Shown here: piece by piece, positions 33,754-43,797 of the stretch
Layout of the letters: the number at the start of each line of letters is the position of its first letter
How positions within the stretch are numbered: position 1 is the stretch's first letter
Assembly: GCF_000218685.1 (NCBI RefSeq)
Contig: NW_006763290.1
Coordinates: 2,798,694 to 2,862,693 of the forward strand
Source of the DNA: Serpula lacrymans var. lacrymans S7.9
Lineage: Eukaryota; Basidiomycota; Agaricomycetes; Boletales; Serpulaceae
Reading direction: 5' to 3'
Length of the DNA: 64,000 nucleotides
Program-made: the position numbers and the translations under genes
Notes under the pieces: generated by a model
Seen by the model: the letters and a program-made list of their open reading frames with translations, nothing else
What the model was told of the DNA's origin: nothing
Database searches by the model: none

Positions 33754-35800
33754 CTCCCTGTGTAAACTTTTTAGGCCACTGAGATAAGATCCAGCTCATC
33801 CTGAGAGAGACAAATATTGATGTGAAAACAGCTATCTGTAATCCTGAAGATTTGCTTAGGTTCCTGAGTATTACTTGAAGGTCCTGATAAAATAGCTTCT
33901 GGGTCCAGAGCATCAATTGCAAAATAATGGCTATAGTCAATTACATTAAGTATATCCTTTTTTATAATATCCTAGAGTAATATGACTAAGTAGAACAGCA
34001 GCAGGTGGCTTGTCTACTTGTAGAAGAGTGTTAAACAGAATATCAATTTTTACTAGTTGTCTTCTAAACTGGGTCCAAAGTCTTGCCTTATACATTCCAT
34101 GGCAGCTAGGGGGTGACTTGCCAGACAAGCACGGTTCACAGACAGGATCAGGAACAGCCTTGAAATCCAGTGTAAGCCCAGTAACCAGATCTCTCTGTAT
34201 CAGTCTCTTGACATCACCATGATGGTGGTGAGCCAATCTGCAATGCCAGAGCGTCAAATCAAGTGGTATAGTTGCAAATTCAACACAAGCAGCAGTAGAT
34301 CCATCAAGGAATGCTGCATTGTTGTCATTGATAGCTGTAGTGAATAGGAGAGCATTGCCACACATAAAAGACATGGAATAAGACGAGATGATGATATTGA
34401 AGCCACTTTCAAGAGCTAAATACAAGACTGACAGGAGATTATTTCAAAGATCTGGCACATAGAGCACTATAAAGAATTCCACAGCCCTTGCCACTTTGCC
34501 ATTGATCACAGGATTAAACACCACAAAACCAAAACCAGTTGAATAGACGACAGTGTGATCAGCCAGCTTGATTGGCACTCGATATGGGGTATAGTGGTGA
34601 ACTCAATAACAATGAGGTGTCATATGAGAAGTGGTGCTTGTGTCTGTATTTCAATCAATGTTAGCATCAACTTGGAGAGGAAAGTGACGATCAGAGGGAT
34701 AAATGGAATAAAGACTTGCATTTTGAGCTGATTCAGTGACCACAGTAAAGGAATTGGCATTGTTGGGCAAAAATTTGCACTGCTGAGAGTTATTCTGAGC
34801 ATTGTTGGAGCTTGCCTGAGCCTTATTGCCATGCTTGTAGTGATTAAAGTACCCTCCACCACCTGTTTGTGACTAGCAATGTATCTATGGCATTTATCCT
34901 GGGTATGATCAAGTAAACCACGGAAATCACATTGAACATGAGTAGAGGTAGTGGATTGATTGCAATGATGGCAGATAGGATGGGTGCAGGTGCTATTGAC
35001 AGTGGTAGATGAAGAATGCAAGGCAGAATAAACTTCAGCACAATGACAACAATTAGTCTCTTCAGCAGGAAAAGCAACCCTGAGCTGGGTCTGATTAAGG
35101 TACTTAGAAGCAGTAGAGACAAAGTGAAGTGGGCATATTCATCAGAACGTGTCCTAATCATGGCCATGCATGTCAGTTTATTGTCCAATTTGGCTAATAT
35201 AAAGCAAGTAGGACAGAGATTTTGCCTTCATCAATCCTGGTCACACGAGACTGCAGGGATTTGTTTTCTTTTTTTCTGATAGAGAAGAAGTTGTTATAGG
35301 CATTGAATCTTGTCCCAGGCTTCTTAGTGATGTGCACAATAGCCAGTTTCTCCCAAATCTTGACAGGATCATGAATAATACTATCAAGATAGATACACTG
35401 CTTTTTGGTGACATTGAGGTATAATACACCATCAGCCTTTTCAGCTCCCAACTTCCATTTTTTTTGTGCTTCAGCATCACAGGGCACTTTTCAGTGCCAG
35501 AAACAAGCCTCCACAATCCCTTGGTCATCAACTAAGCTTGCATTTCACTACTCCACTGGGGGTAGTTAGTGCCAGACAAGGGATTGAGCTTGGGATCAGA
35601 GTCAGACATGATTGGTGTTGTATAAGAAGATAGAGCAAAAATAAATGATGTAGGAGATGGATATAGGTGATAGAACAGTGGCAAAGACAATGGGGAATAG
35701 TAGGAGGCGAGCAAATAAGATGGTGAGGTGGTGGAGAGGGGATATGGAGAGGGTCCAAAAGCATAAGGATAGGTCCAATTATGGTCCACAAAACATCCAA
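33754..35800 (-). pseudogene. Copia element 2: gag and start of integrase (truncated)
   Basis: On the minus strand gag starts near 35610 (MSDSDPKLNPLSGTNYPQWS) and continues with LYLNVTKKQCIYLDSIIHDP, then VTRIDEGKISVLLA. A Cys/His-rich stretch follows near 34950-34900. The pre-integrase region at 34425-33946 reads LDLTLWHCRLAHHHHGDVKR and DPVCEPCLSGKSPP. The frame fades soon after VDKPPAAVLLSHITLGYYKK, so most of integrase and all of RT and RNase H are missing. It is a different Copia lineage from element 1. No 5' LTR was found to its right. Confidence 0.75.
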
Positions 35801-35859
35801 AAAGTGATCTAAGAGGATGATAGGGCTTCCTAGTGCTGCAACAGGGTTACACCTGTGTT

Positions 35860-36054
35860 TGTTACAATTAACATACCAGCAACCTACTTGTGCTTTACTT
35901 TTCTATATTTTTACTTTGCATTTTTCAAGTCATGTGACTGATCACATGATCATTTACTCCTCCTTTGATAGGTTGTACACTTCCTTTCCCTTCATTGAGT
36001 GTTGTTGTGTTGTGCTCCAGTGCCCCAAGATAGTATCTTGTTGGTGTTGTCACA
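35860..36054 (+). mobile_element. Solo LTR, family B, with internal deletion
   Basis: Both ends are intact (TGTTACAATTAAC to GTGTTGTCACA) and the flanks are a perfect GTGTT duplication (35855-35859 and 36055-36059). Only 195 bp remain, against about 400-427 bp in the other copies, because the middle is deleted. Confidence 0.85.
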
Positions 36055-36147
36055 GTGTTCCCCTTTTAATACTAAATACTACACTAATATTAACAGAGAC
36101 ATTGCCTTGAGACAGTGTTGGTTGACAAGGCTTATATATAAGTCAAC

Positions 36148-36538
36148 TGTTACAATAATACATTTTTGGACCTTTAAATTTCATTCTCCTCTTTAACCTT
36201 TTACTGTAGTTTTCACACTCCGTGCCATATGGCACTTTCCCTTTTGTTCAAACTCCACTTTCTCGTGCTGCACTGCCTTTCTTTCTATTTTAGATACAAG
36301 TCTCTCACGCAGTGGAGCTGGTCACACGGGCTGCGCCCTCGGACATCATCAGCCCCTGCCTCCATCAACTGTATAGTACATATATACAAACAAACCTGTA
36401 GTAGTATATATACCCCAACAGATCAAGGAGACTCCTTACAACTAACTTGTTGAAGCCTAAAGGGTAACCACTCCCTCATCATCCTCTCTATAGCTTGTCT
36501 GAGTTGTGCGCCAGAGTAACAAACTCTTGGTTGTTACA
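36148..36538 (+). repeat. 5' LTR of Gypsy A copy 2
   Basis: A 391-bp LTR with TATA-like TATATATACCCC. It has lost about 25 bp of the CAGCGAGTCCTCCTGTTGT block seen in sister LTRs. Its outer flank TCAAC (36143-36147) pairs with GTTGA at 22360-22364 as an inverted target duplication. Confidence 0.9.
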
Positions 36539-37047
36539 TTAGGACTTGCTCTGTTTACTCTCTTGCACATTGTGCAAACCCAGACCCCAGAGTTAAGGGG
36601 ATAGTGTTATTGTTTAGGGATATCCCATATAGCAGAAGGGTGCACTCTTTGTGACGGCCCCGTAGTGCTCTGGGAGACAGGACAAACACATTTTTTTTGA
36701 TACACGGCCCCCAGTGTTAAGGGGAGTACCTTGGCTCAGCAGTTGGTGTGGAACCACTGTTGATTAGTTTTAAAATACAAAAACCTCTTCTTCAAATACC
36801 TCTGACCAGGCCGGGCACTTGCGTCTGCCAGTTGGAGAAGGGTTGACAGCTTAACAAGCGGACCACCCCCTGACAACCGTTCAGACCAGGGTTTCCCACA
36901 CCCACCCCCTATATACCCCCCAAATACTATAGTGTGGGTAATTGGAGATTGTGATCTGATACTCAGCTAGGAAGAGGTTAATCTGCAGTTAGCAAGCGGG
37001 GACCCCCAGTTACCTTTTTTTTACATTACCAAAGAGAACAAGTCGAC

Positions 37048-38091
37048 ATGACGTCGCAACCAGATATGAACAGTCTTCTGCACAGCATGCGTGCGCAGAT
37101 TCAGGCATTGACAAGTCAGCTCGCTAAGATTCAGGCTGCCCCAGCAGCGGAACCTACAGTTGAGCGAAAGTTCAACAAGAAAGTCGAGATCATTGCTGAC
37201 CCCGGTGCTTTTGAAGGAGACCGGGCTCAATTTGCCAAATGGTGGATCAAGCTCCAAATTTGGATCAAAGCAAACTGGGATGTGTTTGCTGATGATTTTG
37301 AGATAGCAACTGCCGTACTATCTTGACTAAAAGGACCTGTGGCAGGTTGATACGCCCAAGTTAGAATGCAGGAGTGCTACACTGTGAGAGTGTGGCCTAC
37401 CTGGGATGATCTCAAAGTCAAGATTGAAAAATACTTCAGACCCCAAGCTGAGCATGACTGGGCACATCAGCAAATCCGTACCTTCAAACAAGGAAACATG
37501 AGGACGGACAACTTTGTTACCTGGTTCCTGGCCCTCTCCATCCAAGGGGGTCTAGGAAATGAACATGTAGTAGAGTTGTTAAGGGGCAATGTATCACCGG
37601 CCATTGCACGACAACTTTACATACAAGATATGCGGAGCAAGAACCTTGCAGCAGCTGCTGAAGAGGTTCAAAAAATTGGTAGGGCCATAGAGCTCTACAC
37701 TATGCAGTTCGGTGGCGGGACCACCACCAAAAACAACTATTCCCAGAGGAGCCCTGGTTCATCAAACCAAAAACAAAATCACTCTCATGGGTTCCAACCA
37801 TTTGGGTTGCAACCAGGATGGGGTGCTCCTATGGATATCAGCGCGGTCCAGGGCGGACAAAAGTGCAGATTCACCTGCTTCAGCTGTGGGCAGGAGGGGC
37901 ACATGGCCCGAGATTGTACAAATGGAGCGCGGGCCGCTCACCAAAAAAATAACCAAGGACGCCAGGCGCGCCAATTAGAAGCAGAGAAACTGTACGATCG
38001 GCTCCAGACTCTAGCCAGTTGTTTGTACGACGAGATCCGAGCTTTTTTCTATGACCAACATGTCAATGAAATGAAAGCTCAGGGAAAAGAG
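37048..38091 (+). pseudogene. Gag of Gypsy A copy 2
   Basis: It starts MTSQPDMNSLLHSMRAQI. The capsid region has FAKWWIKLQIWIKANWDVF, and a TGA at 37324-37326 after ATAVLS interrupts it, at the same codon as in copy 3; copy 1 reads Arg there. The frame resumes at 37366 with KIEKYFRPQAEHDWAHQQIR, and ends with an intact CCHC knuckle (CFSCGQEGHMARDC) and a basic, Gln-rich tail. Apart from the stop it is well preserved. Confidence 0.85.
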
Positions 38092-38318
38092 TGATAAAAT
38101 TGGATATTGACCAGACCAGGGATTGAACCTGGAACCTTCTGGATACATGCCAGCTGCTCTACCAATTGAGCTATATGGCCAAGGTTATACAATATAGGAT
38201 CTTAAACATGACATGCAACCATGGATGTCTTACACAGAATAGCTGCTGCATACTGGGCTGGCTTACAAATCAGAGGTATTATCCTATGGAGTATTGGTAT
38301 GTCAGAGTATATTCTAAC
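38092..38318 (-). mobile_element. tRNA-bearing short element, copy 3 (divergent)
   Basis: A 227-bp insertion in the gag-pol spacer with duplication AAAGAG (38086-38091 and 38319-38324). On the minus strand it ends AATTTTATCA, like the AATTTGTCA end of element S, and its tRNA-like part is likewise internal with a leader of about 140 bases. The rest does not align well with S, so it is a related but distinct family. Confidence 0.65.
38109..38180 (-). tRNA. tRNA-like sequence, Thr(UGU)-like fold
   Basis: These 72 bases fold into a near-complete cloverleaf: acceptor GGCCATA with TCTGGTC (mostly paired), D stem GCTC/GAGC around AATTGGTA, anticodon stem GCTGG with CCAGA (one mismatch), and a perfect T arm (CCAGG, TTCAATC, CCTGG). 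The loop CATGTAT would place UGU as anticodon, but position 33 is A instead of U. It lies within a mobile insertion, so a pseudo-tRNA or pol III promoter is more likely than a functional tRNA. Confidence 0.5.
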
Positions 38319-38424
38319 AAAGAGTTTGGAGCTTAGGTCACTTGGGTGCCTTCACTCCTCGAAACAATGAAGTAAACCACAACAAAGTGGCCCTGCTCCG
38401 GGGTGTTGCAAGAGCAATAATGAA

Positions 38425-39207
38425 CATCAGGAAAAACCCTTTTGCTATATAGCGCTATATAGCCACCACCTATATATATAAATACATTCATAGAAACTAT
38501 AGTACTATCAGTGTAATCATAGCTCAGTAGTAGGCAAAAGTTTAACCAAGGGGAGAAATATCTATAATTCCTTCAAACTCTGGATTAATCTAATAAACTT
38601 GTTCAATAATAGAAAGAGGCCAAAAGTGTTTAGAGTCAAGTATATTATTATAGGCAAGATACTATAAGTGCTCTTATAGCCTATAGCAGCCTACATAGCT
38701 CCTATAGCTGTAAAGGTCATAGTTATAATATAGTTCAAGGTGCTTAAAAGGGCTAATAAATCATCCAGTATTAATCAATTATGTAGCCTATATTAGTGAA
38801 ATAGTAGTTTGTATCCCTGATACTCACAAAATAAGAATAATGATTTATCCAAATATAAGTAGTGACAATGAGTAAAAAAATAAATCTAAGTCCATGAAAG
38901 GTCAATATATAACACCTGTATGATACATTTTATAAGCTCTCATGATGTAGTGGATAAATGTGATGTGTAGCTATAGGTTGCTTAGTCACCCAAGAGCTGA
39001 CTAGCAGATTGAGAGTTCAGATCCTGTCTGTGTTAATTTTTTTCAATCAGCCACACAACAATTTCCAACATCTATAAGAGCATTTATAGAGCTATATAAG
39101 ACTTTATAGATGGCAGAGGTTCTATAACAGGTTTGACCACTATAATAGCTTTATAAGTACTTATAGTGCTATAGAGCTCTATATAGCTACCCCCGTTTTT
39201 CCTGATG
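38425..39207 (+). mobile_element. Element E, copy 2 (other inversion breakpoint)
   Basis: Reverse complement of 26538-27320, same length (783 bp), about three differences. Its left flank is Gypsy A and its right flank is Copia RNase H. A tRNA-like stretch at about 38937-39035 has a box A-like GATGTAGTGGATAAATG and a box B-like GAGTTCAGATCCTG about 70 bases apart, without good stems. The flanks after restoring the inversion suggest a short 2-3 bp target duplication (AT at the Copia site). Confidence 0.85.
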
Positions 39208-39879
39208 ATGTACCCTATCAGGAAGCAACTGGATGCTTGACCTGGATATCCCTCAGCACACGACCTGATGTTGCATTTGCTACAAACACATTAGCTCAGT
39301 TCACTCAGAACCCAGGTAAAAGCCACTAGGAAGCAGTAAAAAGAATCATACACTATCTGAAAGGAACCCGTGAACTATCCCTCAAAAATGGTGATGTACA
39401 TGGGACCATAACATCATACACTGATGCAGATTATGCATCCCAAACTCACTGTCACTCCCTATTCGGACACATATCATTCTTTGCTGGACTGCCAATCACC
39501 TGGGGCACCAATAAACAACCCATAATTGCACTATTGAGTATCAAAGCGGAATACATTGCAACCACTCATACACTAAAGGATATATTTTGGTTGCAGAGTA
39601 TAATTGGCAAAATCAAATCTCCAATCAACAAACCAACAATCCTATATTGCAACAACCAAGGAGCAATAGCTCTGTTGAAGAATAATAAATTTCATCCCAG
39701 AACAAAACATATAGACATACACTACCATTTTATCCAAGAAGCGGTTGACAATAACAGGATCACATTATCTTACTGTCCCATAGACGATATGATTGCAGAC
39801 ATCTTCACCAAGGCACTCCCTAGGGTAACACACAAGAAGTTTGTCAATATAATAGGCCTATACTATAATTGAAGGGGAG
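39208..39879 (+). pseudogene. Copia element 1: RNase H and 3' end
   Basis: It continues the Copia RT frame broken at 27321: VPYQEATGCLTWISLSTRPD, then one stop after NPGKSH, then YTDADYASQTHCHSLFGHIS. The long open part 39534-39872 has IKAEYIATTHTLKDIFWLQS, TILYCNNQGAIALLKNN, FHPRTKHIDIHYHFIQE and the standard Copia C-terminus MIADIFTKALP. The purine tract GAAGGGGAG precedes the LTR. Confidence 0.9.
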
Positions 39880-40098
39880 TGTTAAAACAGAACAATCATA
39901 CATAGAACTTCACCAGATTTCTGCTTTCTTGATTACAAATTTACACAGCCACTCACATAGAAATGTCACATCACATGGTTAACTGTCTTAGCTTTAGCAA
40001 GCCAGTTAATATGTGAGTAACAATATGCAGACACTATAGAAACATCTTATTAATAGTTCTCCAGTATATTACTTCTGTCTAGTTTGCCAGCTCACAGG
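39880..40098 (+). repeat. 3' LTR of Copia element 1 (LTR C, end truncated)
   Basis: It starts TGTTAAAACAGAACAATC and aligns with the reverse complement of 33531-33753 to CAGCTCACAGG. The final dozen bases (TTATAACCACA in the other copy) are replaced by unrelated sequence. Confidence 0.75.
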
Positions 40099-41399
40099 AA
40101 GTGGTCCCCAAGATATTGCAATCATCATAGTGGCTTCAATATTTGTGGGCAGATGTTTCAATTATGGCTTTTGGCTGTCTTCTTGCAAGAAATGGTTTTG
40201 TGTACACTTAGGTCACATCAACAACAACACTGTTGATTTGAGGGCTGCAAAGACATAGGTGAAAAGTATGGTTATGAACAAAAAATCCACCAAGTTTTTG
40301 GTGTGTAGTGACCAAGTTGCTGGGGGAGTTATGCTATTGTGGTTTTAGATTATTACATGGTGGGTTCTTGTTTAACTTGACTAATATCTAGCTCACTCAT
40401 CACACTAGTGTATGCCCATAAAGAATATTGTATTTTATATTTGTATAATTGAGATTCGGTTTATATGTAAATACATGTTGCCTGTTTGTCTATATGAACT
40501 CTTTATGAGTTCTTGATATGTTCTTTATGTTTCTTACTATTAACTATTATTATGAGCACTTGTGCAGATAGGTAAGTAGCCCAAATAAGGATAGTTTGCC
40601 TGACCATATACCTGATTTGGTTAGATCAGCATCAGGCAACAAATATTACATTTCAAATTTACTCCCACTTTATCCTTCACTTTTTCCTTTACTTATCAAA
40701 CTATATTCCTTTATCTAGTGATTATCATTCACCACTATCTATTCTTGCTATTTCCCCTAGGATACTCCTTTTGGACTACAAACCTCTTGCCCTTGACCCT
40801 GGAGGTCTTTACACTATTGGCTCTTACTTACAAACCCAGCTTGGAGCTGAGCTTGGATTCACTACCTATTCAGTATATAAACACCTGTATAACAGTAGGA
40901 TAGAACAAGTTGGGTCTACTCTACATTCCATCATTATTAAAGAGCAGCCAGAATATTTAATTTAGTCAATGTGAAATCACTTCAAATTGTTTGAAATTTG
41001 ACGGAAAGTTTTCTAGCTCTACAAAATTTGATATTTTAACAAATATAACCGCAAAACCAAAATATCTCATTTTCTATCTTATTTTCTGATATTGGAAAAA
41101 TAGGTATTTTAATGGCCGTTTAAGGAAGGGCCAAAATAAGATATTTTGAGACACTTGAAATGCATTGCCCACTTGTCGCCCAATCATCGGCCAATAGTCG
41201 TTCGCTCACTGGGTATCTGTTGGCCCTACAATCGCTCCATACGACAGATAGATACACCTACCTGGACTGCTGTAGAATTCAATGCCTGAGAAATACGTGT
41301 CAAAGTGTGCTCAATAGATTCAGATAAGAGATAGGTGTTTCAAGGAATTAGACATGGTTATATTATATCACTCGCAACAAAAACAAAAGCCCCACATGA
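40099..41399. other. 1.3 kb without a recognised gene
   Basis: AT-rich sequence. A 64-codon plus-strand frame at 40771-40965 (YKPLALDPGGLYTIGSYLQT) has protein-like composition but no family I recognise. The remainder shows short frames only. Confidence 0.4.
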
Positions 41400-41460
41400 C
41401 AGATAGATACATCTAAGCATAAGCATCAATACTAATACCATTTACTACCTGTGAGACTAC

Positions 41461-41656
41461 TGACAAATTATGACATTTGTTTATAGTATGAGAAAACATG
41501 CATTGGCCAGGGCTTGAACCTGGGACTCCAGCTTTCACGGTCTGGTGCTTTACCAACTAAGCTACCAAGGTGTACTTGGAAAGCATACTGATTGGTTGCA
41601 TGTTCAGAAGTTCCAGAATCACTGTACACGGGTGTGGATCCCATTGTGTTGTGATA
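41461..41656 (-). mobile_element. tRNA-bearing short element S, copy 2 (SINE-like)
   Basis: 196 bp, about 90-95% alike by eye to 30079-30276, with a perfect 5-bp duplication ACTAC (41456-41460 and 41657-41661). It lies in the same orientation as the J-domain-like pseudogene and supplies an alternative ending to its frame (ITTQWDPHPC onward). Confidence 0.8.
41500..41571 (-). tRNA. tRNA-like sequence within element S copy 2
   Basis: D arm GCTTAGTTGGTAAAGC with a perfect 4-bp stem, and T arm CCAGG, TTCAAGC, CCTGG. The acceptor ends ACCTTGG and CCAATGC pair at five of seven positions. The anticodon loop has an extra base, with GTG in it. Best read as a tRNA-derived promoter module. Confidence 0.5.
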
Positions 41657-42425
41657 ACTACTGTGAATAAATCAAGTAAAGATTCCCTAAGAGCTACACC
41701 AGGAACACGAGCCAGTTGTGCTACCCATCTATCAGGATGGTATTTTAATTGTACATTTCTCACTAGTTTTTCGAAATCATTTGGAGTGAGAACACTGGCG
41801 TGAGTGAAAAAGGCCTCAATGGTATCCCACCGTATATTTTGAGGCATTGTGGAGCTTGGGTGGGTAAGGACAGGCCAAGGAGCTTCCGCAGCAAAAGGCA
41901 GGGTCTTTGAAGGAACAAAAAATTGCCATATGTCCATGAAATGGAGAACAGCGTGAGAGTTGTCCCATTCCCTGTCTAAGCCTCCACACAATATTCGCTG
42001 ATTTTCCAAGTCAACTTGTTTGAGCTTTTCTGACCTCTGACACTCCTGCTCCCTTGACACTCCTGCTCCCTCTGATACTCCTGTTGAATTTGGGCATTGT
42101 TTTTTTCAAGCTCTACTTGCGCAGCAGCTGCCAAAGACTCTTCCATCACTTCCACATTGTTGAACCTGGACTGCTTAACTTCCATATTTTCCCACCTTAC
42201 AGTTCAAGCTTTCCTCAAGGATTTCTGACATTTGTAAGCCTCTCGAGATAACTTCTGTAGTATGTTGCTAGGTGAGAGATCACGTGCCCGTTTGTGACTG
42301 CAAGGGGTAAATGTGCTCTTCAATTTCCTTTTATTACTGATATTAACATCAAATTTGCCCTCAATGTCTGATGCTATCACTGGGTGCATAGCCAAATATA
42401 TCCATGAGAAAAATCTGGAAAAAAA

Positions 42426-42627
42426 GCTTGAAAAAAAAATTTTTCAAGATATTTCTCCCATGTCAATTTTTTGCTTTTCAAATGGAAGTGTTCAGCATTT
42501 GGTCAAACTCCTGCTGGTGCCTCCAACTCACTTCAGTCTCCAAATCTATCAAATGCTGAACACTTCCACGTGAAAAACAAAAAATTGTTATGGGAGAAAT
42601 ATCTTGAAAAAAATATTTTTTTCAAGC
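42426..42627. repeat. Hairpin (inverted repeat with about 80-bp arms) at the left edge of the gap
   Basis: The left arm starts GCTTGAAAAAAAAATTTTTC and includes GATATTTCTCCCAT and GGAAGTGTTCAGCATTTG. The right arm is its reverse complement and ends exactly at the first N. The loop is about 40-50 bp. It looks like a foldback MITE or a structure that stopped assembly. Confidence 0.7.
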
Positions 42628-42727
42628 NNNNNNNNNNNNNNNNNNNNNNNNNNNNNNNNNNNNNNNNNNNNNNNNNNNNNNNNNNNNNNNNNNNNNNNNN
42701 NNNNNNNNNNNNNNNNNNNNNNNNNNN
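42628..42727. other. Assembly gap (100 N)
   Basis: One hundred N bases, a conventional placeholder for a gap of unknown size. Its true length and content cannot be known from this window. Confidence 0.99.
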
Positions 42728-42732
42728 GGTAT

Positions 42733-43160
42733 ATGCATAGAGATATATTGCTGGGCTATTCTTGAGCAACAGTACATGATGAGGGACTCTGGCCCGAGTA
42801 ATCAATCTCAATGGGCTAGCACAACTGGCAATGGGGAGTGCAATGTCCATCAACGAATATATGCCAAATGGACCTAACAGTGGTACATGCAGCAAGTTGG
42901 GTATGCACCCAGTGTATGGAGCAACTGAGTAATTACACAATTAGAGTAGAAGTATCACTTACTTTTCCGCTTGGGTGCACACAAAACTTGCAGTATTTTG
43001 CTTGTACCACTGTTAGGTCCATTTGGCATATATTCGTTGATGGACATTGCACTCCCCATTGCCAGTTGTGCTAGCCCATTGAGATTGATTACCCGGGCCA
43101 GAGGCCCTCATCATGTACTGTTGGCTCAAGAATAGCCCCAGGAATATATCTCTATGCAAT
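42733..43160. repeat. Large inverted repeat (about 155-bp arms) at the right edge of the gap
   Basis: 42733-42887 reappears as reverse complement at 43004-43160 with few differences; shared cores include GATTACTCGGGCC/GGCCCGGGTAATC-like ends and CATTGCACTCCCCATTGCC. The spacer is about 116 bp. The left arm begins five bases after the gap, so an assembly artefact must be considered. Confidence 0.75.
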
Positions 43161-43797
43161 ATTACCAGAGGTAAACACTTCAAGGATGATCCCCTTCCAG
43201 TTATTCTCCCGCCCCTTGAAAACAGTGTCTCCACTGTTAGCTGTGAACTCATTGTAATCTGCAAATACCAGCCTTGAATAAGGATGTTGGAGCAAGCGCA
43301 AATGTTGTGATGGATTGATGATGCGGGGGCAAGGACCATAAAGTGATCAAAGATTTATCCTTGAGGACATAATTGTAATCAATTTGTGATGTGAAAACAC
43401 TGCAGATTGGAAAGGTGATATTAGTAAATCACTAGTGCATGGCACTAGTGAGCGCTAGAAATAAAGTTAATACAAGAGTGGAAGGGAAGCAGATCCTAGT
43501 GTGCTGCACAGGAAATGCTAAGCAGGAGAGTGAGTGAATAGGGGGGAGGACAGTATAAACCACTTGATGTTTTTATGACTGGAGACAAAAGACACCCAAT
43601 TATGGCATTAGGGCATTATGAATGATCAATGCTCTACATCTACATAAACCTAAGAGAAAGGTCGGGGAATCAATTGTAACCCTAACCAAATGGAGGTCAG
43701 AGCCAATGAGAGCTTAATCTTGATATAAACAATCAGTACAATAGTACTATAGAATAGGCAAAAGTACACATGAGAGAGAGAGAGAACAGCGATGAGA
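43161..43797. other. No recognisable gene
   Basis: Short frames only, and a GA microsatellite (GAGAGAGAGAGAG) near 43773. Confidence 0.5.

Larger units (their letters stand above)
36148..38424 (+). mobile_element. Gypsy A copy 2, 5' half (inside the inversion)
   Basis: It comprises the 5' LTR (36148-36538, TGTTACAATAATAC to GGTTGTTACA), leader (36539-37047), gag, an inserted short tRNA-bearing element, and the gag-pol spacer up to element E at 38425. The sequence AGCAATAATGAA before E continues logically with GAAAGAAGGGGATGGCTCC beside E copy 1, as in copy 3 where AGCAATAATGGAAAGAAGG is unbroken. Confidence 0.92.
41400..42395 (-). pseudogene. J-domain-like agaricomycete protein, disrupted
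   Basis: The minus-strand frame starts MAMHPVIASDIEGKFDVNIS, then NKRKLKSTFTPCSHKRARD (nuclear-signal-like), a TGA at about 42204 and EVKQSRFNNVEVMEESLAAA. A Glu/Gln-rich helical part (QQEYQREQEC) follows. The conserved C-terminal region WPVLTHPSSTMPQNIRWDTI, then LVRNVQLKYHPDRWVAQLAR resembles the J-domain-like HPDR family expanded in agaricomycetes. Three lesions are visible: the TGA, a 17-bp tandem duplication (TGACACTCCTGCTCCCT twice near 42048-42081) that shifts the frame, and element S inserted near the C-terminus. Removing S restores LLDLFTVVSQVVNGIS. The function of the family is unknown to me. Confidence 0.6.

Noticed and set aside
35528..35800. Pro/Ser/Leu-rich minus-strand frames upstream of Copia element 2 gag
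   Set aside because: Two overlapping frames of low-complexity composition at the leader/gag start; the gag start MSDSDPKLNPLSG explains the conserved part.
38109..38180. Functional tRNA-Thr gene
   Set aside because: The cloverleaf is good, but position 33 is A, the acceptor has a mismatch, and it sits in an insertion with a target duplication inside a retrotransposon.
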